From positions 186,001 to 250,000 of the forward strand of contig NZ_JAFBDU010000001.1 of the NCBI RefSeq assembly GCF_016908395.1: a DNA stretch of 64,000 nt. Direction: 5' to 3'. Of the stretch, positions 8,784 through 17,410 are shown one piece after another. The DNA is from Metabacillus crassostreae (GTDB lineage Bacteria; Bacillota; Bacilli; Bacillales; Bacillaceae). The notes under the pieces were generated by a model. The model saw only the letters and a program-made list of their open reading frames with translations, was not told the DNA's origin and ran no database searches. Each line of letters begins with the position of its first letter. Position 1 is the stretch's first letter. The translations under genes were made by a program, and so were the position numbers.

Positions 8784-9179
8784 ATGCATACACCACAACA
8801 TGCAATGCAGCAAATTAATGAATGTCGCCAAACAGCGCAACAACTTATCCAACAAACACAGCAAGGAAGTCAACAATATAAACAAATGCTTCAGCAAGAG
8901 CAACAAAATGCTCAAATGCTTCAACAATTATTACAAAGAGAACAACAAGCTGTACAAATGATTCAACAAAGCTTACAAGGGCATAACCAGGCAATTCAAC
9001 AATGTCAGAATATCATAAATGTATGTAATCAAATGCAACAGGAGTTATCACAAGGATCTACCAATTTTTCAAATTTCCAACAACAAGATCAATCACATTT
9101 TATAAATAATCAAGCTCAATCACATCAAATCCCAAGCTATAGAAACTATCAACAAAACACTCAATATACTCAGTCATAA
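8784..9179 (+). CDS. Glutamine-rich coat-associated-type protein
   Basis: The 131-residue product is extraordinarily rich in glutamine (roughly a third of residues), with coiled-coil-like heptads such as QQYKQMLQQEQQNAQMLQQLL in residues 30-90. There are three cysteines and a Gln/Asn/Ser/Tyr-rich disordered tail. There is no signal peptide. GGAGGG precedes the ATG. It lies 146 bp after the CotF-like gene and ends at a strong terminator. Composition and neighbour suggest a spore coat or crust component; I cannot name a family. Confidence 0.7.
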   Translation: MHTPQHAMQQINECRQTAQQLIQQTQQGSQQYKQMLQQEQQNAQMLQQLLQREQQAVQMIQQSLQGHNQAIQQCQNIINVCNQMQQELSQGSTNFSNFQQQDQSHFINNQAQSHQIPSYRNYQQNTQYTQS

Positions 9180-9180
9180 T

Positions 9181-9220
9181 AAAAAGGGTTAACGAATGAA
9201 AAAATTCGTTAACCCTTTTT
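9181..9220 (+). terminator. Perfect-stem terminator
   Basis: Seventeen-base arms (AAAAAGGGTTAACGAAT and its complement) with a six-base loop. It should work on both strands. Confidence 0.92.
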
Positions 9221-9332
9221 CAAGACTCCTCTTCGATAGCTATATATAAGTCTGATAAAAACATTTATTATATAGATATCATATTAAACAGCTAGATCTT
9301 CTTTTAGAACAAAACCTTAAAAAGAACATTGG

Positions 9333-9361
9333 TTGACAGAAATCATCCTATTCTCTATAAT
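9333..9361 (+). promoter_or_regulatory. Sigma-A promoter of the mhq operon
   Basis: TTGACA at 9333-9338 and TATAAT at 9356-9361 are separated by exactly 17 bp. Both hexamers match the vegetative consensus fully. Confidence 0.9.
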
Positions 9362-9363
9362 TT

Positions 9364-9379
9364 ATCTTGAATTCAAGAT
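9364..9379 (+). promoter_or_regulatory. MhqR-like operator palindrome
   Basis: ATCTTGAATTCAAGAT is a perfect 16-bp palindrome lying directly after the -10 box, over the expected transcription start. It closely resembles the MhqR operator known in B. subtilis (ATCTCGAATTCGAGAT type). The MarR-type repressor gene itself is not in the window. Confidence 0.8.
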
Positions 9380-9423
9380 TATTGCAATTGAGATATTTAA
9401 GTCCTTATAAAGGAGTGTTTTTT

Positions 9424-10401
9424 ATGAATTTAAAATCATTAAAAGGTATACACCATGTATCTGCTATTACAGCTAATGCAAAAGATAATTATGATTTTTA
9501 CACAAAGGTGTTGGGATTAAGGTTAGTTAAGAAGACAGTTAATCAAGATGATACATCAGTTTATCATTTATTTTATGCAGATGAACGGGGTAATCCTGGA
9601 ACAGATTTGACATTTTTTGAAATCCCTCGTGCGGGCAGAACCTATGTTGGTACAAATAGTATTACATCAACTTCTCTAAGGGTGAAAACTGATCGCGCAC
9701 TTCAATATTGGAAAGAAAGATTTGCGGAATTGAATATCGATCATGAAGAAATTAAAAGTGATAGTGGTCGTGGAACCCTTTCCTTTAGAGATCATGAAGG
9801 ACAACGTATGGTTATTGTGTCAGATGAGAAAAATGTTGGAGTCGCAGGAGGGACACCATGGGTTAAGAGTCCTGTTCCCCAAGAATATGGAATTGTAGGA
9901 CTAGGACCTGTTCAATTAACAGTTTCTCGTCCTGAACGAACGATTCATGTTTTAACAAATGTAATGGGTTTTCGTGAAATAGAAAGCTATAAAGAAGTAG
10001 AAGGTCAAAGGCTTGTAAGGGTATTTGAAACAGGTGAAGGTGGAACGGGTGCAGAAATACACCTTATTGAAGAAAATGAGTTGGAACGTGAAAGACCTGG
10101 TAGAGGTAGTGTTCATCATGTAGCATTTCGAGTAGAAAATGTAGATGAACTAAATATGTGGGTAGAGAAACTAAATGAAAATCATTTACCAAACTCAGGG
10201 TTTGTTGAGCGTTATTATTTCCGCTCCCTTTATTTTAGAGAACCAAATGGTATATTATTTGAGCTAGCAACAGACGGGCCAGGCTTTGAAGGTGACGAGG
10301 ATTTTGAACACCTTGGTGAAAAGTTAGCTTTACCACCATATTTTGAGAGTAAAAGAGAAGAAATTGAAGCAAAGCTAAAGCCATTAGAAACAAAAAATTA
10401 G
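9424..10401 (+). CDS. Ring-cleaving dioxygenase, MhqE/MhqO/MhqA type
   Basis: The start is set at ATG 9424 (AAAGGAG about 8 nt upstream); a frame open from 9367 would begin inside the operator. The 325-residue protein holds two vicinal-oxygen-chelate modules: GIHHVSAITANAKDNYDFYTKVLGLRLVKKTVNQDD and a second set with SVHHVAFRVEN and SLYFREPNGILFELATDGPGF. The His and Glu metal ligands (HHV, HHVAF, ELATD) are visible. MhqA/E/O proteins act on hydroquinone-type compounds during quinone stress. It is first in an operon with mhqD, 12 bp apart, behind an MhqR-like operator. Which Mhq paralogue it is cannot be settled by eye. Confidence 0.88.
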   Translation: MNLKSLKGIHHVSAITANAKDNYDFYTKVLGLRLVKKTVNQDDTSVYHLFYADERGNPGTDLTFFEIPRAGRTYVGTNSITSTSLRVKTDRALQYWKERFAELNIDHEEIKSDSGRGTLSFRDHEGQRMVIVSDEKNVGVAGGTPWVKSPVPQEYGIVGLGPVQLTVSRPERTIHVLTNVMGFREIESYKEVEGQRLVRVFETGEGGTGAEIHLIEENELERERPGRGSVHHVAFRVENVDELNMWVEKLNENHLPNSGFVERYYFRSLYFREPNGILFELATDGPGFEGDEDFEHLGEKLALPPYFESKREEIEAKLKPLETKN

Positions 10402-10412
10402 GAGGTAGTTTT

Positions 10413-11018
10413 ATGGAACATATATTTAAGGAAGGCAATGATAAGCAATCACCAACTTTATTATTATTGCATGGCACAGGTGGAAATGAACGTGATTTGT
10501 TACCCATTGCAGAAATGATTTCACCTAATTCGTCTGTACTTAGTGTAAGAGGAAACATATTAGAAAATGGGATGCCTCGCTTTTTTCGTCGATTAGCTGA
10601 AGGTGTTTTTGATGAAGAAGATCTAATTTTTAGAACGAAGGAATTGCATGATTTTATAGAAGAATGCTCTAACCAATATCAATTTGACAGAAATAATGTT
10701 CTAGCTATTGGATATTCAAATGGTGCTAATATTGCTGCCAGCATGATGTACCACTATCAAAATGCTTTAGCAGGTACTATTTTATTACATCCAATGGTTC
10801 CAATTAGAGAAGTTGAGCTTCCTAATTTAGCTAATACACCTATTTTTATTGGAGCAGGATTGAATGATCCAATCATTCCAAAAGCAGAAACAAAAGAATT
10901 AATAGATACATTACGTGCAGCGGACGGAACTGTTACAGAATATTGGGGAGAAGCTGGGCATCAATTAACTCGAGAAGAAATTGAACAAGCAAAACAATGG
11001 TACGATGGTAACTTTTGA
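10413..11018 (+). CDS. mhqD: MhqD-like carboxylesterase/phospholipase-family hydrolase
   Basis: The 201-residue alpha/beta hydrolase has LLLLHGTGGNERDLL (oxyanion hole region), nucleophile elbow GYSNGANIAASM (Ser near residue 104), the acid in GAGLNDPIIP and the catalytic His in GEAGHQLTREE. It has the same length as B. subtilis MhqD (201 aa). AGGAGG precedes the ATG. It is the second gene of the mhq operon and shares its quinone-responsive control by inference. Confidence 0.88.
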   Translation: MEHIFKEGNDKQSPTLLLLHGTGGNERDLLPIAEMISPNSSVLSVRGNILENGMPRFFRRLAEGVFDEEDLIFRTKELHDFIEECSNQYQFDRNNVLAIGYSNGANIAASMMYHYQNALAGTILLHPMVPIREVELPNLANTPIFIGAGLNDPIIPKAETKELIDTLRAADGTVTEYWGEAGHQLTREEIEQAKQWYDGNF

Positions 11019-11025
11019 CGCTAAA

Positions 11026-11058
11026 TAAAGGTCGCTTTTTTTGAGCGACCTTTTTTAG
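11026..11058 (+). terminator. Terminator of the mhq operon
   Basis: AAAGGTCGCT and AGCGACCTTT arms, short T loop, then TTT. Confidence 0.88.
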
Positions 11059-11106
11059 GTTCAGGTTCTATAAGGAAGATTTGCGTGTTATTTTACTCTG
11101 AGAAAA

Positions 11107-11775
11107 TTATAAACTATTTAACCTTTCTAAACACTCTGCAGAATCGTTGTGTGGAGAATTAACGATATTTGATACAGGATACTTTTCCATTTCCTCCTCA
11201 TTATAAGGAATAAGCAGTGATTTTAACTGTTTCATATCTCCAAAGTCTCTATCTAACCATTTGTTGTGAGCATCTGCTGGTAAGATAACGGGCATTCGGT
11301 CATGAACATCCTCTGTCAGTGTATTAGCTTTCGTTGTAATAATTGTACATGTGAACAAAGGGGTATCACCCTTATCCCATCTCTCCCACAGTCCAGCAAA
11401 AGCAAACGGAAGATTATTTTTCATTTTAAATCGGTATGGTTGCTTTTCTGTTCCATTTTTCTTCCATTCGTAAAAACCATCACTTAATATTAAACAGCGT
11501 TTTCTTAGAAATGGGTTTTTAAAACTAACTTTTTCATCGATCGTCTCAGATCTAGCATTTATCATTTTATAGGAGATTTTTGTGTCTTTAGACCAAGGTG
11601 GAACAAGTCCCCATCTCATCTTGGTTCCAACCCGCTCCTTGCCATTTGATCCAATAACAAGCACATTTTGTGAAGGAGCAATGTTATACCTATTAAGAAT
11701 TTCATCATTTAAAATAAAATTAAATTGATTTTGTAAAATCTCTTGATCTGTTGCTAGTGAAAATCGGCCACACAC
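11107..11775 (-). CDS. SRAP (HMCES/YedK-like) abasic-site DNA-protein crosslinking enzyme
   Basis: I place the start at GTG 11775, not the ATG at 11790. The upstream ATG is part of the ribosome site ATGGAGGTCG, and starting at GTG gives (f)Met-Cys-Gly-Arg-Phe. The family needs Cys2 exposed after Met removal to trap abasic sites. Other family residues are visible: NARSET (Asn and Glu), GFYEWKK and HDRMPVILPADAHNKWLD. The product has 222 residues. HMCES/YedK proteins form a thiazolidine crosslink with abasic sites in single-stranded DNA. Confidence 0.92.
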   Translation of the reverse strand: MCGRFSLATDQEILQNQFNFILNDEILNRYNIAPSQNVLVIGSNGKERVGTKMRWGLVPPWSKDTKISYKMINARSETIDEKVSFKNPFLRKRCLILSDGFYEWKKNGTEKQPYRFKMKNNLPFAFAGLWERWDKGDTPLFTCTIITTKANTLTEDVHDRMPVILPADAHNKWLDRDFGDMKQLKSLLIPYNEEEMEKYPVSNIVNSPHNDSAECLERLNSL

Positions 11776-11921
11776 TTTAACGACCTCCATTCTATGCTAT
11801 ACATAGTTATTATTTTACAAGAAAATAATGATAAATAGAATTTTTATAAATTTGAGATTTAACCATAACGAACTGCGACCTCCTTACATATAGTAATACA
11901 TAAAAATATGGAGGTGATATC

Positions 11922-12029
11922 ATGGGTGCTGTTGCAGGTGGCGGTTACGGTTATGGAGCAGGTTTTGCTTTAATCGTTGTATTATTCATCTTGTTAATCA
12001 TCATTGGTGCTTCATATGTTGGATACTAA
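11922..12029 (+). CDS. YjcZ-family small sporulation membrane protein, 35 aa
   Basis: The 35-residue product has a glycine/tyrosine-rich head ([14 protein letters not shown]), one hydrophobic helix ([17 protein letters not shown]) and a YVGY end. This is the typical layout of YjcZ proteins of spore formers. GGAGGTGAT lies at ideal spacing. CATAAAAATA upstream, with an AC about 18 bp before it, loosely fits a mother-cell sigma-K promoter. It is monocistronic with its own terminator. Confidence 0.9.
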   Translation: MGAVAGGGYGYGAGFALIVVLFILLIIIGASYVGY

Positions 12030-12048
12030 TTAACATCCAATATACCGC

Positions 12049-12084
12049 TAAGCCTATTATCAAATTTGATAATAGGCTTTTTAG
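12049..12084 (+). terminator. Terminator after the YjcZ-type gene
   Basis: AAGCCTATTATCAAA pairs with TTTGATAATAGGCTT, followed by TTT. Confidence 0.88.
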
Positions 12085-12285
12085 TAGGTAAGCTTTTATG
12101 TCGCTTAAGTGGATTGGTGCAAACCTTAGCTCTTTAGATTAAGCAATTAGGAATAACAGATGCTTTATGAGATAAGGAGCAGAATGAGCTTTTCTTAGTA
12201 TCATCTGTTTATGAGCAAAATACTTTTCATAAATAATAAAATGATGCAAGATAATAAGAAAGAATGGAAGGAGAGTGCTAAATAG

Positions 12286-13122
12286 ATGAATGGTTTACAT
12301 AGTACAACAACATTACATAATGGTGTGAAAATGCCATGGTTTGGTTTAGGAGTTTTTCAGGTTGAGGATGGTGAAGTAGTTGTAAATTCTATTACTGCTG
12401 CTATTGAAGAAGGATATAGAAGTATCGATACTGCTGCGATTTACGGAAACGAAGAGGGTGTTGGAAGTGCTATTGCAAAAAGCAGTGTTCCAAGAGAAGA
12501 GCTGTTTATAACAACAAAGGTTTGGAATGGTAACCAAGGCTTTGAACAGACTCTTGCAGCATTTGATGAAAGTATGGAGAAACTTGGTTTGGACTATCTT
12601 GATCTTTACCTCATACATTGGCCAGTACCAGAGCATGGGAAATATATTGAGACGTGGAAAGCATTAGAAAAGCTTTACAAAGATGGTCGAGTTCGTGCGA
12701 TTGGTGTAAGTAATTTCAAGGAACATCACCTTCAAGATCTTTTCAATTCATGTGAAATTAAACCAATGGTTAATCAAGTTGAGTATCATCCGCGTTTAAC
12801 TCAAACAGCTCTTCATGAGTTTTGTAAACAAAATGGAATACAGCTTGAAGCATGGTCTCCATTAATGCAAGGTGGTTTACTTGATGAACCTTTACTAGTA
12901 GATATTGCAAATAAATACAACAAGTCAACTGCACAAGTTATTCTAAGATGGGATTTACAAAACGGAGTTGTAACAATTCCGAAATCAGTAAAAGCACACC
13001 GAATTAAAGAAAACGCAAACATATTTGATTTTGAATTAACTCAAGAAGATATGGAGAAAATAAGTTCTCTTAATCAAGATAAGCGTATTGGACCAGATCC
13101 AGATGAATTTAACCGCGTTTAA
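12286..13122 (+). CDS. Aldo/keto reductase, YvgN/YtbE type
   Basis: The 278-residue (beta/alpha)8 barrel has the catalytic tetrad D48, Y53, K78 and H111 in the motifs [20 protein letters not shown] and LIHWP. The family signatures [10 protein letters not shown] and the NADPH-binding [19 protein letters not shown] are also present. The B. subtilis relatives reduce glyoxal, methylglyoxal and other aldehydes with NADPH. GGAGAGTG lies before the ATG. It is single-gene and cytosolic. Confidence 0.92.
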   Translation: MNGLHSTTTLHNGVKMPWFGLGVFQVEDGEVVVNSITAAIEEGYRSIDTAAIYGNEEGVGSAIAKSSVPREELFITTKVWNGNQGFEQTLAAFDESMEKLGLDYLDLYLIHWPVPEHGKYIETWKALEKLYKDGRVRAIGVSNFKEHHLQDLFNSCEIKPMVNQVEYHPRLTQTALHEFCKQNGIQLEAWSPLMQGGLLDEPLLVDIANKYNKSTAQVILRWDLQNGVVTIPKSVKAHRIKENANIFDFELTQEDMEKISSLNQDKRIGPDPDEFNRV

Positions 13123-13183
13123 TCTAGGCGTTTAAAATATTAGCATTAAAATAATAGTTGTATGAAGTAACAATTAATAAACA

Positions 13184-13217
13184 GCCAGCTGATCCTAGAG
13201 ATCAGCTATTTTTTCGT
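13184..13217 (+). terminator. Terminator
   Basis: AGCTGATC and GATCAGCT arms with a five-base loop, then ATTTTTT. Confidence 0.85.
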
Positions 13218-13314
13218 CTTCTTAGTTCATAACTAAATGAAGTTTAAGCTGTATAGTAAAGAAGTTGTTCGAAAAGATTATAAGAGATCCATAAATGAAA
13301 GGAGCTCTTCTTTA

Positions 13315-14784
13315 ATGCAAAAATATGTTTTTTTCTTAACATTTTTCATCTTGTTTTTAACTCCTCAATTCGATAGCACCACTGAAGCAGCAGTTCCCCA
13401 GCAAAATTATAATAATAAATTAACAGAATACTTAAGAACAAATCCTAAATTAAAAGGATCGATTTCTGCAGTAAGTATTCGATCAGCTTCCACTGGTCAA
13501 TTATTGTATTCTTACAATGGAGAAACAAGGTTAACGCCAGCATCTAATATGAAGCTATTTACAGCAGCAGCAGCATTAGAGCTTTTAGGCCCTCAGTATC
13601 GTTTTGATACGGAAATATGGACAGATGGTGCTGTGAAATGGAATGGATTAGTAGGAAATCTTTACTTAAAGGGAAAGGGTGATCCAACTCTTTTATCTAA
13701 AGATTTTGATCAGCTAGCTAAGAGATTAAAAAGTAAAGGTATTCATTATGTTTGCGGTGATTTAGTTGGTGATGATACTTGGTATGATGATGTTCGTTAC
13801 TCAATTGATTTACCATGGAGTGATGAAGCAGAATATTATGGGGCACAAATTTCAGCTTTAACAGTAGCGCCAGATGAAGATTATGATGCTGGAACAATAA
13901 GAATTGACATTACACCTGCTAAGAAAGAAAATGAACCACCTATCATTAAGGTGCTTCCTAAATTAGACTTATTTAAGGTACATAATTTAGCTACGACTGT
14001 TTCAAATTCAGAAAAAAACTCATTAAAGATTTCTCGTGAACATGGGACAAATGAGTTAATAGTAGAGGGAGAAATTTCAATTGAAACAGAAACTTTAAAA
14101 GAGTGGGTGTCAGTTTGGGATACCTCAAATTATGCTCTTTCCTTGTTTGAGAAATCCTTAAAAGATAATGGAATAAAACTTATCGGAAAAACTGGGATAG
14201 GAAGTGTTCCAATAAAGTCTGAATTGTTAACAAAGCATTCGTCAATTAAACTTTCAGAACTTATGGTTCCTTTTATGAAGTTAAGTAACAACACACATGC
14301 TGAAGTGCTAATAAAGGAAATGGGGAAAGTAAAAGGAAATGAGGGTAGTTGGAGTGCAGGAATACAAGCTGATATTGAAGTGCTAGAAAAGCTTGGAGTT
14401 CCTGTTCAGAAAATGGTTATAAGAGATGGCTCAGGAGTTTCTCATATGAATTTAGTTGAAGCAGATATCATCACTAAACTTTTATATAATATACAAGCTG
14501 CTAAATGGTTTGGTGATTTTTATCATTCTTTACCTGTTTCAGGAGTGAATGATAAATTGGTAGGTGGCACACTTGCAAAACGGTTTACAAACGGGGTTTT
14601 AAAAGGGAACATAAACGCTAAAACAGGCTCGTTAACAAATGTGAGTTCTTTGTCAGGATATACTAAGGATAAATATGGAGATAACATTATTTTTTCAATT
14701 TTACTTAATCATTTGAAAGAAAATCAAAATGGAAAACAAATTGAAGTAGATATTCTTAAATTAGTAACTAACGATGAATTATAA
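13315..14784 (+). CDS. dacC: D-alanyl-D-alanine carboxypeptidase, S13 family (PBP4a/DacC-like)
   Basis: The start is set at ATG 13315 because AAAGGAG lies about 10 nt before it and the signal peptide (MQKYVFFLTFFILFLTP) then sits at the N-terminus; a frame open from 13237 would bury it. The 489-residue product matches the size of DacC. Active-site motifs are SNMK (S77-K80), SNN (LSNNTHAEVL) and KTGSLTN near the end. Family members trim D-Ala from peptidoglycan stem peptides or cleave crosslinks outside the membrane. DacC symbol by resemblance. Confidence 0.9.
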   Translation: MQKYVFFLTFFILFLTPQFDSTTEAAVPQQNYNNKLTEYLRTNPKLKGSISAVSIRSASTGQLLYSYNGETRLTPASNMKLFTAAAALELLGPQYRFDTEIWTDGAVKWNGLVGNLYLKGKGDPTLLSKDFDQLAKRLKSKGIHYVCGDLVGDDTWYDDVRYSIDLPWSDEAEYYGAQISALTVAPDEDYDAGTIRIDITPAKKENEPPIIKVLPKLDLFKVHNLATTVSNSEKNSLKISREHGTNELIVEGEISIETETLKEWVSVWDTSNYALSLFEKSLKDNGIKLIGKTGIGSVPIKSELLTKHSSIKLSELMVPFMKLSNNTHAEVLIKEMGKVKGNEGSWSAGIQADIEVLEKLGVPVQKMVIRDGSGVSHMNLVEADIITKLLYNIQAAKWFGDFYHSLPVSGVNDKLVGGTLAKRFTNGVLKGNINAKTGSLTNVSSLSGYTKDKYGDNIIFSILLNHLKENQNGKQIEVDILKLVTNDEL

Positions 14785-14785
14785 A

Positions 14786-14945
14786 GTCTGTTTTCGAACT
14801 TATTGCTTAAGATAATAAGGAAATAACACTGTATTAAGTCTTAGTAGAACATTTTCTTCTTAGGAAGTCCCTTTGTTAGGATACAAACATTTTATTAACA
14901 GGAAAATAGGTTAATTAACAACAATCCCTTCAGAAAAGAGCACAT
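14786..14945. repeat. Degenerate TTGTTG...GAAAAGAG intergenic repeat
   Basis: It starts GTCTGTTTTCGAACTTATTGC and ends AACAACAATCCCTTCAGAAAAGAG. The right end is nearly the same as the one near 26645 (GCAACAATCTTTCTGAAAAGAG). Confidence 0.5.
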
Positions 14946-15027
14946 ATAAAAGCAAACATTTTGAAATCAAACTTTTTTTTTGAAATAATGAAATAGTAAA
15001 GAAGTGAAGAGAGGGGAGATTTTGTTT

Positions 15028-15672
15028 ATGAAGATATTAGTTGTTGGTGCAAATGGTCAGATAGGGAAGCATCTTGTTGAATTAATTCAGAATTCAGAAG
15101 AACTCTCCGTGCGTGCTATGGTAAGAAAACAAGAACAAGCAGATGGGTTGATAAGAAAAGACATTGAAGCAGTTGTAGGTGATTTAGAAGGATCTGTTGA
15201 AGAACTACAGAAGTTGGTTGAAGGAACGGATGCAATTGTTTTCACTGCTGGCTCTGGAGGAAGTACTGGTTCAGATAAAACATTGTTGATTGACTTAGAT
15301 GGTGCGGTAAAAGTAATGGAAGCAGCAGAAAAAGCTGGAGTTAAAAGATTTGTGATGGTAAGTGCTCATCAAGCTAATAATCGAGAAAACTGGCATACTA
15401 GTCTTAAACCATATTATGCAGCTAAACATTATGCAGATAGAATGCTTATGCATTCTAATTTAGATTACACCATCATTCGTCCTGGTGGTCTTTTAAATGA
15501 AGATAGTATTAATAAAATTCAAGCCGGAGAAAAGCTTGAAAGAGGAGCAATTCCTAGAGCGGATGTAGCAAAAACAATTTTAGCTGTAATTAAGAATAAT
15601 CAAACGATTCATAAATCATTTGATCTTATCTCTGGAGAAACACCAATTGAAGAAGCAATAGATAAAATATAA
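15028..15672 (+). CDS. NAD(P)-binding SDR-like oxidoreductase, YhfK type
   Basis: The start is ATG 15028, with AGAGGGGAG 9 nt before it; an in-frame GTG at 15004 lies upstream of the ribosome site. The 214-residue atypical SDR begins KILVVGANGQIGKHLVELI (Rossmann GxxGxxG), has DAIVFTAGSGGSTGSDKT, FVMVSAHQANN and YYAAKHYADRML (YxxxK), and ends in the NAD(P)-binding family pattern LISGETPIEEAI. Length equals B. subtilis YhfK (214 aa). The substrate is unknown. Confidence 0.88.
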   Translation: MKILVVGANGQIGKHLVELIQNSEELSVRAMVRKQEQADGLIRKDIEAVVGDLEGSVEELQKLVEGTDAIVFTAGSGGSTGSDKTLLIDLDGAVKVMEAAEKAGVKRFVMVSAHQANNRENWHTSLKPYYAAKHYADRMLMHSNLDYTIIRPGGLLNEDSINKIQAGEKLERGAIPRADVAKTILAVIKNNQTIHKSFDLISGETPIEEAIDKI

Positions 15673-15682
15673 TCCGGAAAAT

Positions 15683-15734
15683 AGAGGATGGTTCAAAGGC
15701 TGGGGTCAGACCCCTTTTGGATCATCCTCTTTCT
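15683..15734 (+). terminator. Long hairpin terminator containing TGGGGTCAGACCCC
   Basis: Outer arms AGAGGATG and CATCCTCT, inner perfect stem GGGGTC/GACCCC, then TTTCT. The inner 14-mer resembles a short intergenic motif repeated in several Bacillus genomes. Confidence 0.75.
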
Positions 15735-15760
15735 AAAAAAATAAGAAGGAGAGGGTGTTT

Positions 15761-16429
15761 ATGTTCAAAAAAGAGCTATATGTTTTTGGTCAAAACAATC
15801 CAGTTAAAGCAACCATTCGTAATTATAATAAGGAAGATTTTGATCAATTAATACATATTCAACAAAAATGTTTTCCACCACCTTTTCCAGCAGAATTATT
15901 GTGGAATAAGGAGCAATTAAATAATCACATAACATTATTTCCTGAAGGAGCTTTATGTGTCGAAATTAAAGGACAATTAGTGGGTTCCATGACAAGTTTA
16001 ATGATTAAGTATAACGAGCAACATAAACAGCATAAATGGGAGGATATTACGGATAATGGCTATATCAGAAATCATAATCCGTTAGGGAATAGCCTCTATA
16101 TAGTCGACATAAGTGTAAATCCTGAGTTTCGTCAATTAGGTTTAGGAAAATGGCTTATGTTTTCAATGTATAATATTGTTGTTGAAAAAAAGCTAGAGAG
16201 GTTATTAGGTGGTGGAAGGATGCCTGGCTATAAAGCAAAGGCTGATGAAATGACTGCGGAAGAATATATACAGCATGTTGTAAAAGGAAAAATAAAAGAT
16301 CCTGTCATCACATTTTTGCTTCGCTGTGGAAGAGTACCATTACATGTTATCCCTAACTATTTAGAAGATGAAGATTCTTTGAATTATGGAACCTTAATGG
16401 AATGGAAGAATCCATTTATAAATAGCTAA
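15761..16429 (+). CDS. GNAT-family N-acetyltransferase
   Basis: The ATG at 15761 follows AAGGAGAGGG; an earlier in-frame GTG at 15755 abuts the ribosome site and is unlikely. The 222-residue protein starts FKKELYVFGQNNPVKATIRNYNKEDFDQLI and has motif A YIVDISVNPEFRQLGLGKWLMFSMYNIV (acetyl-CoA pyrophosphate loop RQLGLG). The insert YKAKADEMTAEEYIQHVVKGKIKDPVITFLLRCG is typical of GNATs that accompany or are fused to nitrilase-like proteins. The substrate is unknown; it precedes speD by 133 bp, so a polyamine-related role is possible but unproven. Confidence 0.85.
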   Translation: MFKKELYVFGQNNPVKATIRNYNKEDFDQLIHIQQKCFPPPFPAELLWNKEQLNNHITLFPEGALCVEIKGQLVGSMTSLMIKYNEQHKQHKWEDITDNGYIRNHNPLGNSLYIVDISVNPEFRQLGLGKWLMFSMYNIVVEKKLERLLGGGRMPGYKAKADEMTAEEYIQHVVKGKIKDPVITFLLRCGRVPLHVIPNYLEDEDSLNYGTLMEWKNPFINS

Positions 16430-16562
16430 TAAATTTCTAAATGAAACCATTCAACATAACCATTGTTGGACAAACAAACTAATAAATGATTTTTCCTAAT
16501 AAAAAAAGGGTATGTTAATAATGTATAAACATGTATCGGAAAACTTGTAAGGGGGATTTACA

Positions 16563-17378
16563 ATGAAATTAACACCAGAACAACGCATACAGCTCCATGA
16601 ATTTAATAACTTAACAAAATCACTTAGCTTTAATATGTATGATATTTGCTATACAAAAACAAAAGAAGAACGAGAAGCTTATATAGAGTATATTGACGAG
16701 CAATATAATGCAGATCGATTAACTAAGATATTAGAATCAGTTACTGACATTATTGGGGCACATGTACTGAATATTGCAAAGCAGGATTATGTTCCTCAAG
16801 GAGCTAGTGTTACGATTTTAGTATCTGAGGGACCAGTAGTTGAAGTACCAAATGAATCGTATGATGAATCACCAGGACCACTACCATCTGCAGTTGTGAT
16901 GGGACTAGATAAAAGTCATATAACTGTTCATACATATCCTGAATATCATCCAAATGAAGGGATTAGTACGTTTAGAGCTGACATTGATGTTTCTACATGT
17001 GGTGAAATATCTCCATTAAAAGCTTTAAATTATTTAATTCATTCATTTGATACTGATATTATGACAATGGACTATAGAGTTAGAGGGTTTACGAGAGATA
17101 TTAATGGTCATAAGCTATTTATAGATCATGATATAAGCTCTATACAGAACTATATTCCAGAAGAAGTGAAAAATGAATTTGATATGATTGATGTAAATAT
17201 TTATCAAGAAAATATTTTTCATACAAAATGTAAGCTTAAAAAATTCGACCTAAATAATTACCTGTTTGGTTATTCAAAGGATAAATTGAGTAAGGAAGAA
17301 CAGGAACAAATTACTGATAAATTAACAAAAGAAATGAATGAAATCTTTTATGGGAAAAATATAGAGGAAAATAAATAA
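16563..17378 (+). CDS. speD: S-adenosylmethionine decarboxylase proenzyme, E. coli type
   Basis: The 271-residue product is of the long, gamma-proteobacterial SpeD class. Self-cleavage should occur at Lys117-Ser118 in [15 protein letters not shown], turning Ser118 into the pyruvoyl group. [31 protein letters not shown] and [30 protein letters not shown] follow. The enzyme makes decarboxylated SAM for spermidine. B. subtilis uses a short (about 126 aa) SpeD, so this long form is notable. GGGGG precedes the ATG. A terminator follows at once. Confidence 0.93.
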   Translation: MKLTPEQRIQLHEFNNLTKSLSFNMYDICYTKTKEEREAYIEYIDEQYNADRLTKILESVTDIIGAHVLNIAKQDYVPQGASVTILVSEGPVVEVPNESYDESPGPLPSAVVMGLDKSHITVHTYPEYHPNEGISTFRADIDVSTCGEISPLKALNYLIHSFDTDIMTMDYRVRGFTRDINGHKLFIDHDISSIQNYIPEEVKNEFDMIDVNIYQENIFHTKCKLKKFDLNNYLFGYSKDKLSKEEQEQITDKLTKEMNEIFYGKNIEENK

Positions 17379-17410
17379 GGTGGGAGTAAGCTCCCACCAG
17401 TTTTCATTTT
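17377..17410 (+). terminator. Convergent terminator between speD and yceI
   Basis: GGTGGGAG/CTCCCACC with a four-base loop, flanked by T-rich sequence on the plus strand and TTATTTATTTT on the minus strand. Confidence 0.85.
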
